Made by a program: the position numbers and the translations under genes. From Neomegalonema sp. (GTDB lineage Bacteria; Pseudomonadota; Alphaproteobacteria; Rhodobacterales; Rhodobacteraceae), in contig NZ_JAQTXI010000001.1 in assembly GCF_028688855.1 (NCBI RefSeq), forward strand, positions 263,650 to 327,649: 64,000 nt of DNA, given 5' to 3'. Shown here in pieces: positions 41,788 through 50,158 of the stretch (positions are counted from its first letter, which is position 1; every line of letters begins with the position of its first letter). The notes beneath the pieces are model-generated. The model did not search any database. It was not told the DNA's origin and saw nothing but the letters and a program-made list of their open reading frames with translations.

Positions 41788-43163
41788 TCGGCGGCGAGCC
41801 GGGCGGGCGAGACGGCGGCTTGCGGCGACGAGGCCGTCGCCCGCGATTCGACGATCCGCCGGAGCCGGTTCTCCAGCGGAGCGAACTGCTCGCCGCGCGA
41901 GAGGCCTTCGCGGATGGCGGCGGGCAGGATCGGCGAAGCGCCCTCGGCGCGCTTGCGAAGGAGCAGCCCGCGCAGCCATCCGGCGATCTCCCCCGGATCG
42001 GTCGAGACCAGCCCGAGCCCTCTTTCGCGCACGAGCCTTCCGGCGGCGCCTTCGGCCCAGCCGGTGGCGAGGGTGGGGCGTCGGGCGGCGATCAGCTCGA
42101 AGAGCTTGCCGGGGATGGTGCCGCCCTCGCGGGGATCGTTCCAGCCGAGGAGCAGATTCACGTCGGCGGCGTATTGACGCGCCACGATCTCGGCGTGGGA
42201 GATGGAGGGATGCGCCTCGACGCGGATCCCGAGCCCCCGCGCAGCGGCTTCTTCGGCGGCGGCCTGCAGGCGCGGATCGCCGTAGAGATCGAGCCGGATC
42301 GCGGATTGCTCTTCGGGCGTCAGCCGCGCGAGGGCCTCCAGCACGGGGGCCATGTCGCGGCGTCCCGGATAGATCGCCCCGGCGTAGAGCAGATAAAGCC
42401 CGCCGGGCTGAAGATCGGGCCTTCCGCTGTCGAGCGGCTGGTCTTCGGGGTCGAAGCCGTTCATGGAGAGGACGACCTTCTCGGGATCATAGAGCCGCCC
42501 CAGCTCCTGGGCCCAGAGCGGCGAGACCACGCCGATCAGCGAAGCCTCCTCCATGAGGCGGCGCTCCATGCGGCGGTCGAGCGCCCGACGCCATGCGGGA
42601 TGGTCGGCGTAGGAATCGCCCGCCCATCGGTCGCGGAATTCGAGTCCCCAGGGCACGTCTCCGGCGAGGCGCGCCAGATCCCGCGCCAGGGAGATCGAGG
42701 AATGCGGCGGCGCGCTGACGTAGATCACGTCAGGCCGCCAGCCCCGGAAGATCGACTCGCCCGCCTTCAGCGCCGCCGGACGCCAGCCGCGCTTGCCGTC
42801 GGGCAGGCAGAAGGCGAGCTCGTAGCTTCTGCGGGCGAAGGCGCGGGCCCGCTTGCGCAGACTCCGCCGCGCCGGAGGCGGCGCGCCATGGCCGCTGGCG
42901 GCCGCGGAGGAAGGCCCGGAGGCGCCGAAGACTCTCGCCAGAGCGCGGTCGGGCAGCAGGCGCCAGTCGGTCCAGTCGGTGCGGAAGACGCGCCAGGGGT
43001 CGATTTCGAGGTCGTGCGGCCCGGCCAGAGGCTGGGACTCCGCCGCGCAGAGCACCCGCACGTCCCATCCCGCCGTCAGAAGATGCTTGGCCAGCTTCGA
43101 CGGACGCCGCGCGCCCAAAGGCGCCTGCGGCGGAAAATGGAAGGAGACGAGCAGGATCTTCAC
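41784..43163 (-). CDS. Glycosyltransferase (GT4-like, GT-B fold)
   Basis: A 459-residue enzyme starting KILLVSFHFPPQAPLGARRPSKLAKHL, the glycine-poor variant of the GT4 N-terminal loop. FRDRWAGDSYADHPAWRRALDRRMER is the linker region, and the donor site is near LLLGWNDPREGGTIPGKLFELIAARRPTLA, with an acidic/Gly nucleotide-sugar binding pattern. Donor and acceptor are unknown. It is the first gene of a pair with the flippase and has a separate upstream gap of 75 bases to the SDR gene. Confidence 0.82.
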   Translation of the reverse strand: MKILLVSFHFPPQAPLGARRPSKLAKHLLTAGWDVRVLCAAESQPLAGPHDLEIDPWRVFRTDWTDWRLLPDRALARVFGASGPSSAAASGHGAPPPARRSLRKRARAFARRSYELAFCLPDGKRGWRPAALKAGESIFRGWRPDVIYVSAPPHSSISLARDLARLAGDVPWGLEFRDRWAGDSYADHPAWRRALDRRMERRLMEEASLIGVVSPLWAQELGRLYDPEKVVLSMNGFDPEDQPLDSGRPDLQPGGLYLLYAGAIYPGRRDMAPVLEALARLTPEEQSAIRLDLYGDPRLQAAAEEAAARGLGIRVEAHPSISHAEIVARQYAADVNLLLGWNDPREGGTIPGKLFELIAARRPTLATGWAEGAAGRLVRERGLGLVSTDPGEIAGWLRGLLLRKRAEGASPILPAAIREGLSRGEQFAPLENRLRRIVESRATASSPQAAVSPARLAAE

Positions 43164-43238
43164 GGGGCGCGGCCTCCGGCTTCGGGAGGCCCGAAGATAG
43201 GACGCGCGGGCTTTCGGGAGGGTTTACGCCTGCGGCGC

Positions 43239-44120
43239 CTAGAGCAATCGCCCCATGGCGGGCTCGCGGGCCAGGATGGCGGCGAATCCCTCGCGATAGG
43301 TGGGGTAGGCCCAGGAGATCCCGAGCTCTCTCCGGATCCGCGCGTTCGAGACCCGCTTGTTGTCGGCGTAGAATTCGCGGCCCATCTCGGTGAGCCCGGC
43401 CTCCTCCACCGGGACTTCCGGCGGCGGCGCCCGGCCCAGCAGACGCGCGGCGGCGGCCATGGCCTCTTCGGGCGGACAGGGATGGTCGTCGGTGACGTTG
43501 TAGACGCGGCCCGGCCTCGGCTTGAGCAGCGAGGCCGACAGCGCCAGAGCGATGTCGTCGGCGTGGATGCGCCCGAAGACCTGTCCGGGCTTCACCGCCG
43601 TGAGGCTCCGGCCCGAACGCAGCTTCTCGAAGGGGCCGCGCCCCGGCCCGTAGATGCCCGAAAGCCGGAAGACATGGACCGGAAGCCCCGTGCGGGCGCC
43701 CAGATCCAGCCAGGCTTCTTCGGCGGCGACCCGCGCGAGGCCTCGCGCCGAGACGGCCCGCAGCTCCGAATCCTCGTCGACCCACTGGCCGCCCCAGTCG
43801 CCGTAGACCGAGGTCGTCGAGAGATAGCCGAGCCAGCCCACCCGCGCGGCCCTCCGCCCGAGGGCCTCGCCCCAGCGGGCCAGCACGGGGTCGACGCCTC
43901 CGGCGCCCGGCGCCGCCGAGACCAGAACCGCCGCGCCCTCGCCGAGCATTCCGTCGAGATCGGCGGTCTCCCAGAGCTGCGCCTCGACGCCTTCGGCCTC
44001 GGCCTGAGCCTGTTTGCCGGGCGTGCGGGCGGTGGCGAGGAATCGCCATCCCGCCGGCTCCAGACGCCGCCTCAGGGCCGCCGCGCTATAGCCGTAGCCG
44101 AAGAAGACCATGCGTTTCAC
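43239..44120 (-). CDS. NAD-dependent epimerase/dehydratase (extended SDR)
   Basis: A 293-residue short-chain dehydrogenase/reductase-type protein. The Rossmann start is MVFFGYGYSAAALRRRL with a GYGYSA glycine motif. LGYLSTTSVYGDWGGQWVDE has the serine/threonine and Tyr of the active site but no standard YxxxK, so it is an atypical member. It is the type annotated SDR family or NAD(P)-dependent epimerase in Rhodobacterales. Three starts are possible: GTG 44120 (with AGGAG seven bases upstream, chosen), ATG 44111 and ATG 44135. It overlaps no gene and follows the TSUP permease by 17 bases. Confidence 0.7.
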   Translation of the reverse strand: MKRMVFFGYGYSAAALRRRLEPAGWRFLATARTPGKQAQAEAEGVEAQLWETADLDGMLGEGAAVLVSAAPGAGGVDPVLARWGEALGRRAARVGWLGYLSTTSVYGDWGGQWVDEDSELRAVSARGLARVAAEEAWLDLGARTGLPVHVFRLSGIYGPGRGPFEKLRSGRSLTAVKPGQVFGRIHADDIALALSASLLKPRPGRVYNVTDDHPCPPEEAMAAAARLLGRAPPPEVPVEEAGLTEMGREFYADNKRVSNARIRRELGISWAYPTYREGFAAILAREPAMGRLL

Positions 44121-44137
44121 GGGCTCACTCCTCATCT

Positions 44138-44887
44138 TCACAGGCCCGCGCCGTCCCAGACCAGCTTGAGCCCCGCCCCCAGAAGACAAACCTGCGTCAG
44201 GCCGAAGAACCAGCGGTCGGACAGGCGTCGGTGCGCCCAGGCGCCCGCCCAGACGCTCAGCGGCGCGAGCGGCGCCAGAACCAGCGCCATGGTCAGCACA
44301 TCCGTGCGGAAAAGTCCAAGCGCGGCGTAGGGCGGCAGCTTGATCAGATTCGCGAAGGCGAAGAAAGCCGCCATGGTGGCCTGAAACCGCGTCTTGTCGA
44401 GATTCTGCGAGAGCAGATGGATCGTGGCGGGCGGGCCTCCCGCATGGGCCGAGAAGCTGGCGAATCCGGCCAGCGCGCCCCAGAATCCCGCGCGCTTCGC
44501 CGAAAACGCGGCGGGGCGCGGCTTGAGCCGCCCCTTGACCAGATTCCAGACCACGAAGCCCAGAGCCAGAGCCCCGAGCATCAGCCGCAGCGAATCGGCG
44601 TCGAGCCGGTGGAAGGCGGCCCATCCCGCGCCCACCCCCGCCAGAGAGCCCAGCGCCATGGATTTCACCTGACGCGCGTCCCAGAGCCTCCAGAAGCTGC
44701 GCACCGCGAAGAGATCCATCAGACAGAGCAGCGGCAGCATCACGGCGGCGGCGGTGGCCGGATCGCTGGTCAGCGCGAGCATGGGCGTGGCGAGGAATCC
44801 GGCGCCGGGGGCGAATCCGCCCTTGCTCACGCCGACGACGACGGCCGCTCCTGCGGCCGCGACCCAGAACAGGGTTTCCGGACTCAT
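44138..44887 (-). CDS. TSUP-family permease (sulfite exporter TauE/SafE-like)
   Basis: A 249-residue membrane protein with about eight helices in two halves, each starting with the family's Gly-Gly-rich motif: GVSKGGFAPGAGFLATPML and FASFSAHAGGPPATIHLL. TSUP members export sulfite, sulfoacetate or related anions; the substrate is not decidable. It precedes the SDR gene on the same strand, and the two may form an operon. A 135-base gap separates it from the SleB-like gene upstream. Confidence 0.85.
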   Translation of the reverse strand: MSPETLFWVAAAGAAVVVGVSKGGFAPGAGFLATPMLALTSDPATAAAVMLPLLCLMDLFAVRSFWRLWDARQVKSMALGSLAGVGAGWAAFHRLDADSLRLMLGALALGFVVWNLVKGRLKPRPAAFSAKRAGFWGALAGFASFSAHAGGPPATIHLLSQNLDKTRFQATMAAFFAFANLIKLPPYAALGLFRTDVLTMALVLAPLAPLSVWAGAWAHRRLSDRWFFGLTQVCLLGAGLKLVWDGAGL

Positions 44888-45022
44888 GACGGACCTGTTT
44901 TCATGGGCGGGGCTCCCCTCCGCAGGACGACGCCGCCCGGAGCGGCGGCTCCGGACGGCGTGGCTGGATTTCAGGACCCTCGCGCGCGCCGGGGGTCAGG
45001 CCCGGGCTGCGGTCGGGCGGGA

Positions 45023-45979
45023 TCAGCGGCGGTTCTGCCGGGCGTAGAACACATGCTCGCCGATGGTGGCGGTGCGCTTGAAGGCCTGGCTCCAGCTCGG
45101 CGAGACCGAACGGGCGTGATAATGCGTGGCCTTGTCCTTGCCGCCGCCGGCGCTGATTCCGCGCCGCTCGCCGCCGAGGACGAGCTTGGCGATCTCCTGG
45201 GCGCGGCGATAGGCGCGCTGGTCGGCGATGACCTCGGGCTTGCCGTCGCAGACGAAGGAGAACTGGCAGGCGAACATGCGATGCTGGCCCTGATAGACCA
45301 CCTCGCAGACCGAATTCGGGAAGGCGGCCCCCTCGACGCGGTTGAGGATGACCTCGGCCACGGCGATCTGACCATTGTAGGATTCGCCGCGGGCTTCGAA
45401 ATAGACCGCGTCGGAGAGGCATTTCGTTTCGGCGGCGGCGTTGGCGTCCCTGGTGCGGTCGCGGGCGCGGCCGGTGGGATTGGCGTTGGCGCGGGCCTGG
45501 CGCGCCGCCGCGCCGACGGCCTCGCGGCCTTCCTTGAGGAGCGCGTGGGCGCCGGTGTCGAGCGCCGCGAGCCCCGAGAGATCCGCGAGCGAGGCGACGC
45601 GCACCTCGGGCTGGGGCGCGGCCTCGGGCGTGGCGATGGAGGGCAGGGCGCCGCCGAGACCGAAGCCGTGGACCACGCCGAGGGCGAAGCTTTCGTCCTG
45701 CAGGCGTCCGACGGTGGAATGGGCGTCGGCGGGCGTGGCGGAGACGCCGACGGCGGTCAGCACGGAATCCGCGCTCTCGCCGACGGTGAAGCGCATGGGG
45801 GCGCCTTCAGCCAGAAGCAGAGCCATGGGCGGCTCGACTTCGGAGATCTTGTCCAGAGTGGCCGAAGCGTCCACGCTCGCGAAGAGCGACAGGGAGGCGG
45901 CGGCGAGGGCGGCTGACCGAAGAGCGAAGCGACGCGAGCCGCCAGGTCGAACCGCCGAAGAGACCTGCGATGTCTCCAT
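45023..45979 (-). CDS. SleB-type cell-wall hydrolase
   Basis: A 318-residue exported protein. Residues about 16-40 form the signal peptide ending ASVDASA. The C-terminal 130 residues are the Hydrolase_2 (SleB) domain: LSDAVYFEARGESYNGQIAVAEVILNRV with the catalytic Glu, then CEVVYQGQHRMFACQFSF and THYHARSVSPSWSQ. This is the catalytic domain of spore cortex-lytic enzymes, used in non-spore-forming Alphaproteobacteria for general peptidoglycan remodelling. The N-terminal linker of 140 residues is low-conservation. The start has AAGGA six bases upstream. The 271-base upstream region carries a direct repeat. Confidence 0.85.
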   Translation of the reverse strand: METSQVSSAVRPGGSRRFALRSAALAAASLSLFASVDASATLDKISEVEPPMALLLAEGAPMRFTVGESADSVLTAVGVSATPADAHSTVGRLQDESFALGVVHGFGLGGALPSIATPEAAPQPEVRVASLADLSGLAALDTGAHALLKEGREAVGAAARQARANANPTGRARDRTRDANAAAETKCLSDAVYFEARGESYNGQIAVAEVILNRVEGAAFPNSVCEVVYQGQHRMFACQFSFVCDGKPEVIADQRAYRRAQEIAKLVLGGERRGISAGGGKDKATHYHARSVSPSWSQAFKRTATIGEHVFYARQNRR

Positions 45980-46168
45980 GGATCCTTACGCAATGTTTTC
46001 GGTCGGCTTGTCAGGCTCTGACCGCGGTTTCGCGGAAGCCGGCCCCCGCAGAGCGGAGCCGCGGCCTTGAGCGCCATTCAAGCGCGATCCGGTGACGGAA
46101 AGCTTTACGCGCGCCTCCAGAGAGCAGCTGCGTCAGCGTGAGGGCCATCCGTGACTGGGTTACTGAAA

Positions 46169-46190
46169 AGTTGCAGAATGAGTTGCAGAA
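46169..46190. repeat. 10-bp direct repeat upstream of the SleB-like gene
   Basis: AGTTGCAGAA occurs at 46169-46178 and 46181-46190, a 12-base period, in the 271-base intergenic region between meaB and the SleB-like gene. A one-turn-spaced direct repeat is compatible with a transcription factor site about 190-210 bases upstream of the SleB-like start. The factor is unknown. Confidence 0.5.
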
Positions 46191-46250
46191 CTGGGCGGAC
46201 TGTAGCTGAATTCAAAACAATCGTCCAGATGGAGGGGGTCCGCTCCGCTC

Positions 46251-47219
46251 TCACGCGAATCCGTCAGGAATTTCAGTCTCCAGGCGGGCGAAGATCCGCT
46301 CGAGACGGGCTTTCGCGGCGGCCTCTGCGACGAAAGGCGCAGGTCCGGAGCTCCAGAGGCCCGCGGGCATGGTGCGGCGCAGCAATCCAAGCCCCGCCCG
46401 GCCGTAGGAATCCCGCAGGGAGTCCCGCATCCAGGAGGCGGCCTGATCGGCGCGTTTCTCCTGAAGGGAGTCGGATTTCTCCAGAAAGGCGAATCGTCCT
46501 TCCGTCTGCGCGACGAATTCGGCGAGCCCCTCGCCGGTCTGGGCCGAGAGCAGCAGGGTGGGGGTCTTCCAGCCGTCGGGGCGCGGCGGCGCCAGCGACA
46601 TGGCCGCCCGCAGATCCGCGGCCGCGCGACGCGCGGGGGCGCCGAGGTCCGCCTTGGCCACGGCGAGGACGTCGGGAGTCTCCATGAGACCCGCCTTCAT
46701 GAATTGCAGGGCGTCGCCGGAGGCGGGCTGCAGGCAGACCGCCGTCACGTCGGCCAGGGCGGCGACGTCGATCTCCGATTGCCCGACGCCGACCGTCTCC
46801 AGGATCACGCGGTCGTGAACCGCCCGCATGAGGATCGCCGAGGGCCAGGCCAGAGCCGCCAGCCCCCCGAGCCTGCCCCGCGAGGCCAGCGAGCGCACGA
46901 AGACGCCGGAATCCTCCGGCGAGACGCTGAGCCGGGCGCGATCTCCGAGGAGGGCACCGCCGCTCTGCATGGAGCTGGGGTCCACCGCGATCACCCCGAC
47001 GCTCAGGCCGCGCCCGCGCCAATGGCGGATGAGCGCGTCGGTGAGGGTGGATTTGCCGACGCCCGGCGGTCCGGTCAGCCCGAGGACGAAGCCTTGCGGA
47101 TCGGCCCAGGCCTCGTCGAGCAAAGCGAGGGTTTCGGGCGCGCGGGGCGCCCGCTCGATCAGCGTCAGCGCCTTGGCGAGGGCGGGCTTGCCGCCCGCGC
47201 GCAAAGCCGCGAGGCTCAC
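46251..47219 (-). CDS. meaB: MeaB/ArgK-family G3E GTPase (methylmalonyl-CoA mutase chaperone type)
   Basis: A 322-residue P-loop GTPase. Walker A is GPPGVGKST at about residues 50-58, followed by VGVIAVDPSSMQSGGALLGDRARL, the ArgK/MeaB switch region, and ETVGVGQSEIDVAALADVT, which are family-specific. MeaB protects and reloads the B12-dependent methylmalonyl-CoA mutase. No mutase gene is in this window, so it acts in trans or on another B12 enzyme. The start is a GTG overlapping the valS stop (GTGA), an unusual pairing that couples its translation to valyl-tRNA synthetase. The C-terminal dimerisation extension seen in some MeaB proteins is short here. Confidence 0.88.
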   Translation of the reverse strand: MSLAALRAGGKPALAKALTLIERAPRAPETLALLDEAWADPQGFVLGLTGPPGVGKSTLTDALIRHWRGRGLSVGVIAVDPSSMQSGGALLGDRARLSVSPEDSGVFVRSLASRGRLGGLAALAWPSAILMRAVHDRVILETVGVGQSEIDVAALADVTAVCLQPASGDALQFMKAGLMETPDVLAVAKADLGAPARRAAADLRAAMSLAPPRPDGWKTPTLLLSAQTGEGLAEFVAQTEGRFAFLEKSDSLQEKRADQAASWMRDSLRDSYGRAGLGLLRRTMPAGLWSSGPAPFVAEAAAKARLERIFARLETEIPDGFA

Positions 47220-50035
47220 GAACCCTTCTCCATCCCGGCGAGCCGCCCCAGAGCGCCGCGCAGGCGCTCCAGATCGGCGCGGAGCTGGCCGAGGCGCTCC
47301 TCCTGCTCCTCGATGACCTCGGGGGGGGCCTTGGCGCGGAAGGCCTCGTTGGAGAGGCGCCCGGCGAGGCCGGATTCCTCTTTGGCGGCCTTCTCGACGG
47401 CCTTCTCGAGCCGCGCGCGCTCGGCGGCGACGTCGATGACTCCGGCCACCGGCAGATGCGCCACGCCGTCGCGCAGGGTCACGGCGAGGGCTCCGGCGGG
47501 GGGCTTGCTCGCCACGGCCAGTTCGCTCAGCCGCGCCAGACGCCGGATCAGGGCGCCGTTGCGCTGCATCCGGAGGGCGGCCTCCTGGGTGAAGTCGGTG
47601 AGGACCAACTCAAGCTGCGCCGAGGGCGGCACGTTGACTTCGTTGCGGGCCGAACGCACGCCCTCGATGAAGGCGACGATCCAGCCCATTTCATCATCGG
47701 CTTCGGCGTCGGCGAAATCGGCGGCCGCGTAGGTCGGCCAGCGGGTCAGGGCGAGGGCGTCCTCGCCGCCGGTCAGCCGCCAGAGCTCTTCGGTCACGAA
47801 GGGCGCCGCCGGATGCAGCAGCTTGAGGATCTCGGCCAGAGCCCAGGCGGTGACGGCGCGGGTTTCGGCCTGGACGGCTTCGTCCTCGCTGGTCAGCAGG
47901 GGCTTGGCGAACTCCAGATGCCAGTCGCAGAAGACGTTCCAGATATGGGCGTAGAGCGTGTTGGCGTAGTCGTTGAAGCGATAGGCGCTCAAGGCGGCGT
48001 CGAGGGCTTCGCGGGCGCGGGCCGTCTCGCCGACGATCCAGCGGTTGGACGCCTGCTTCACGCTTTTCGGATCGAAGCCCGGCACGCGGAAGCATTGATT
48101 CATCTCGCAGAAGCGCGCGGCGTTCCAGAGCTTCGTCACGAAGTTCCGCGAGCCCTCGATGCGGCCTTCCGCGAGCCGGATGTCGCGGCCCATGGCGGCC
48201 ATGCTCGCCAGAGTGAAGCGGGTGGCGTCGGCGCCGTATCTGTCGATCATCACCAGGGGATCGATGACGTTGCCGATGGATTTCGACATCTTGCGTCCCT
48301 TTTCGTCCCGCACGAGGGCGTGCAGATAGACGTCGGGGAAGGGAGTCTCCTCCATGAAGTGGCGGCCCATCATCATCATGCGGGCGACCCAGAAGAAGAG
48401 GATGTCGAAGCCCGTGATCAGGACGTTGTTGGGATAATATTTCGTCAGCTCGGGAGTCTGGTCGGGCCAGCCGAGCGTCGAGAAGGGCCAGAGCGCCGAG
48501 GAGAACCAGGTGTCGAGAACGTCGGGATCCTGGGTCAGGCGCACGCCGGGGCCCTTGGCGGCGCGGGCCGCCTCATAGGCCTGGGTTTCGGTCTCTTCGC
48601 AATAGAGGTCGCCGTCCTCGTCGGTCCAGACGGGGATCTGATGGCCCCACCACAGCTGGCGCGAGACGCACCAGGGCTGGATGTTCTCCATCCAGTGGAA
48701 GAAGGTCTTGTCCCAATTGGCGGGAAAGAACTTGGTCGCGCCGTTCTGCACATCCTGAATCGGCTGGGCGGCGAGCTTCTTCGCGTCCACGAACCATTGA
48801 TTCGTCAGATAGGGCTCGATGACGACCTTGGAGCGGTCGCCATGGGGAACCTTGTGGGGATGGTCGTCGATTCCGTCGAGGAGGCCCTGCTCCTCGAACC
48901 AGGCGACCACGCGCTTGCGGGCCGCTTCGCGGTCGAGTCCGCGCAGATCCTCCGGGATGCGTTCGAAGACCCAGCCCTCCGCCGGGGCGGAGCCGTCTCT
49001 CGCCTGATCCTCGAAGCTCGCGTCGGCCTTCAGCCTGGCCGAGGGCGTGAGGATGTTCCAGAGCTGCCGGGCGGCGGCTTCGGGATCGGCCGCGGCGAAG
49101 CGCTTCCAGACGTCGAAATCGTTGAAGTCATGGGCGGGGGTGATCTTGACCGCGCCGGTTCCGGTGGCGGGGTCGGCGTAGTCGTCGGCGATGACCGGGA
49201 TGCGCCGGTTCGTCAGAACCAGCGGCAGCTCCACGAATTTCCCGACCAGATCCGCATAGCGCGCGTCTTTGGGATTCACGGCCACGGCCATGTCGCCGAG
49301 CATGGTCTCGGGGCGGGTGGTGGCGACCACCAGATAATTCCGCTCCTCCCAGGCCGTGGGCTGGCCCTCCTCGTCGAATTCGACGGGGTGGCGATAGGAG
49401 AGCCCGTCCGCCAGGGGATAGCGGAAGCGCCAGAGCTTGCCCTTGACGTCCACCTGCTCGACTTCGATGTCGGAGATGGCGGTCTCGAAATGGGGGTCCC
49501 AGTTGACGAGGCTTTTCGCGCGATAGATCAGCCCTTCCTTGAAGAGCTGCGTGAAGACCCGCGCCACGGCCCGGCTGAGTCCTTCGTCCATGGTGAAGCG
49601 CTCGCGGGTCCAGTCGCAGCTCGCGCCGAGGCGCTTGAGCTGGTTCACGATGGTCCCGCCCGATTCGGCCTTCCAGTCCCAGACGCGCTTCAGGAACTCC
49701 TCGCGGCCGAGATCCCGGCGCGAGGGCTGCTGTTCGGCGGCGAGCTTGCGCTCGACCACCATCTGGGTGGCGATTCCGGCGTGGTCGGTGCCCGGCTGCC
49801 AGAGCACGTCCTGGCCCTGCATGCGCTTCCAGCGGACGAGGATGTCCTGAAGGGTGTTGTTGAGCGCATGGCCCATGTGCAGGCTGCCCGTGACGTTGGG
49901 CGGCGGGATCACGATGCAGAAGGGTTCGGCTCCGGGTTCGGCTCCGGCTCCGGCGCGGAAGCATCCGGCCTGCTCCCAGAGCGCCGCGACGCGCCTTTCG
50001 GCCTCGGCCGGATCATAATGCTTCTCCATCGTCAT
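47216..50035 (-). CDS. valS: Valyl-tRNA synthetase
   Basis: A 939-residue class I synthetase that charges tRNA-Val. The HIGH region is PPNVTGSLHMGHALNNTLQD near residue 45 and the KMSKS loop is GRKMSKSIGNVIDP near residue 582. The editing (CP1) domain is in between, and the C-terminal coiled-coil arm (about 870-939) ends with the usual heptads AERARLEKAVEKAAKEESGLAGRL. The start at 50035 has GGAGAG six bases upstream; a second ATG two codons later is possible. A -10/-35 pair lies about 70 bases upstream. No T-box is seen. meaB overlaps its 3' end. Confidence 0.97.
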   Translation of the reverse strand: MTMEKHYDPAEAERRVAALWEQAGCFRAGAGAEPGAEPFCIVIPPPNVTGSLHMGHALNNTLQDILVRWKRMQGQDVLWQPGTDHAGIATQMVVERKLAAEQQPSRRDLGREEFLKRVWDWKAESGGTIVNQLKRLGASCDWTRERFTMDEGLSRAVARVFTQLFKEGLIYRAKSLVNWDPHFETAISDIEVEQVDVKGKLWRFRYPLADGLSYRHPVEFDEEGQPTAWEERNYLVVATTRPETMLGDMAVAVNPKDARYADLVGKFVELPLVLTNRRIPVIADDYADPATGTGAVKITPAHDFNDFDVWKRFAAADPEAAARQLWNILTPSARLKADASFEDQARDGSAPAEGWVFERIPEDLRGLDREAARKRVVAWFEEQGLLDGIDDHPHKVPHGDRSKVVIEPYLTNQWFVDAKKLAAQPIQDVQNGATKFFPANWDKTFFHWMENIQPWCVSRQLWWGHQIPVWTDEDGDLYCEETETQAYEAARAAKGPGVRLTQDPDVLDTWFSSALWPFSTLGWPDQTPELTKYYPNNVLITGFDILFFWVARMMMMGRHFMEETPFPDVYLHALVRDEKGRKMSKSIGNVIDPLVMIDRYGADATRFTLASMAAMGRDIRLAEGRIEGSRNFVTKLWNAARFCEMNQCFRVPGFDPKSVKQASNRWIVGETARAREALDAALSAYRFNDYANTLYAHIWNVFCDWHLEFAKPLLTSEDEAVQAETRAVTAWALAEILKLLHPAAPFVTEELWRLTGGEDALALTRWPTYAAADFADAEADDEMGWIVAFIEGVRSARNEVNVPPSAQLELVLTDFTQEAALRMQRNGALIRRLARLSELAVASKPPAGALAVTLRDGVAHLPVAGVIDVAAERARLEKAVEKAAKEESGLAGRLSNEAFRAKAPPEVIEEQEERLGQLRADLERLRGALGRLAGMEKGS

Positions 50036-50081
50036 CGCGGCTCTCCGAGGCTTTCCGTGTTCTTCCGGGATCGGAGGCTAG

Positions 50082-50110
50082 AGCTAGACGATTCCGCAGG
50101 CGCGAGACAA
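50082..50110 (-). promoter_or_regulatory. Candidate promoter for valS-meaB
   Basis: On the minus strand TTGTCT (50105-50110) and CTAGCT (50082-50087) are 17 bases apart. Confidence 0.4.
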
Positions 50111-50158
50111 GAGCCGCGAAGGCGCGGCGGCCCGGGCGCTGCCGGGCGCTGCGGGGGC

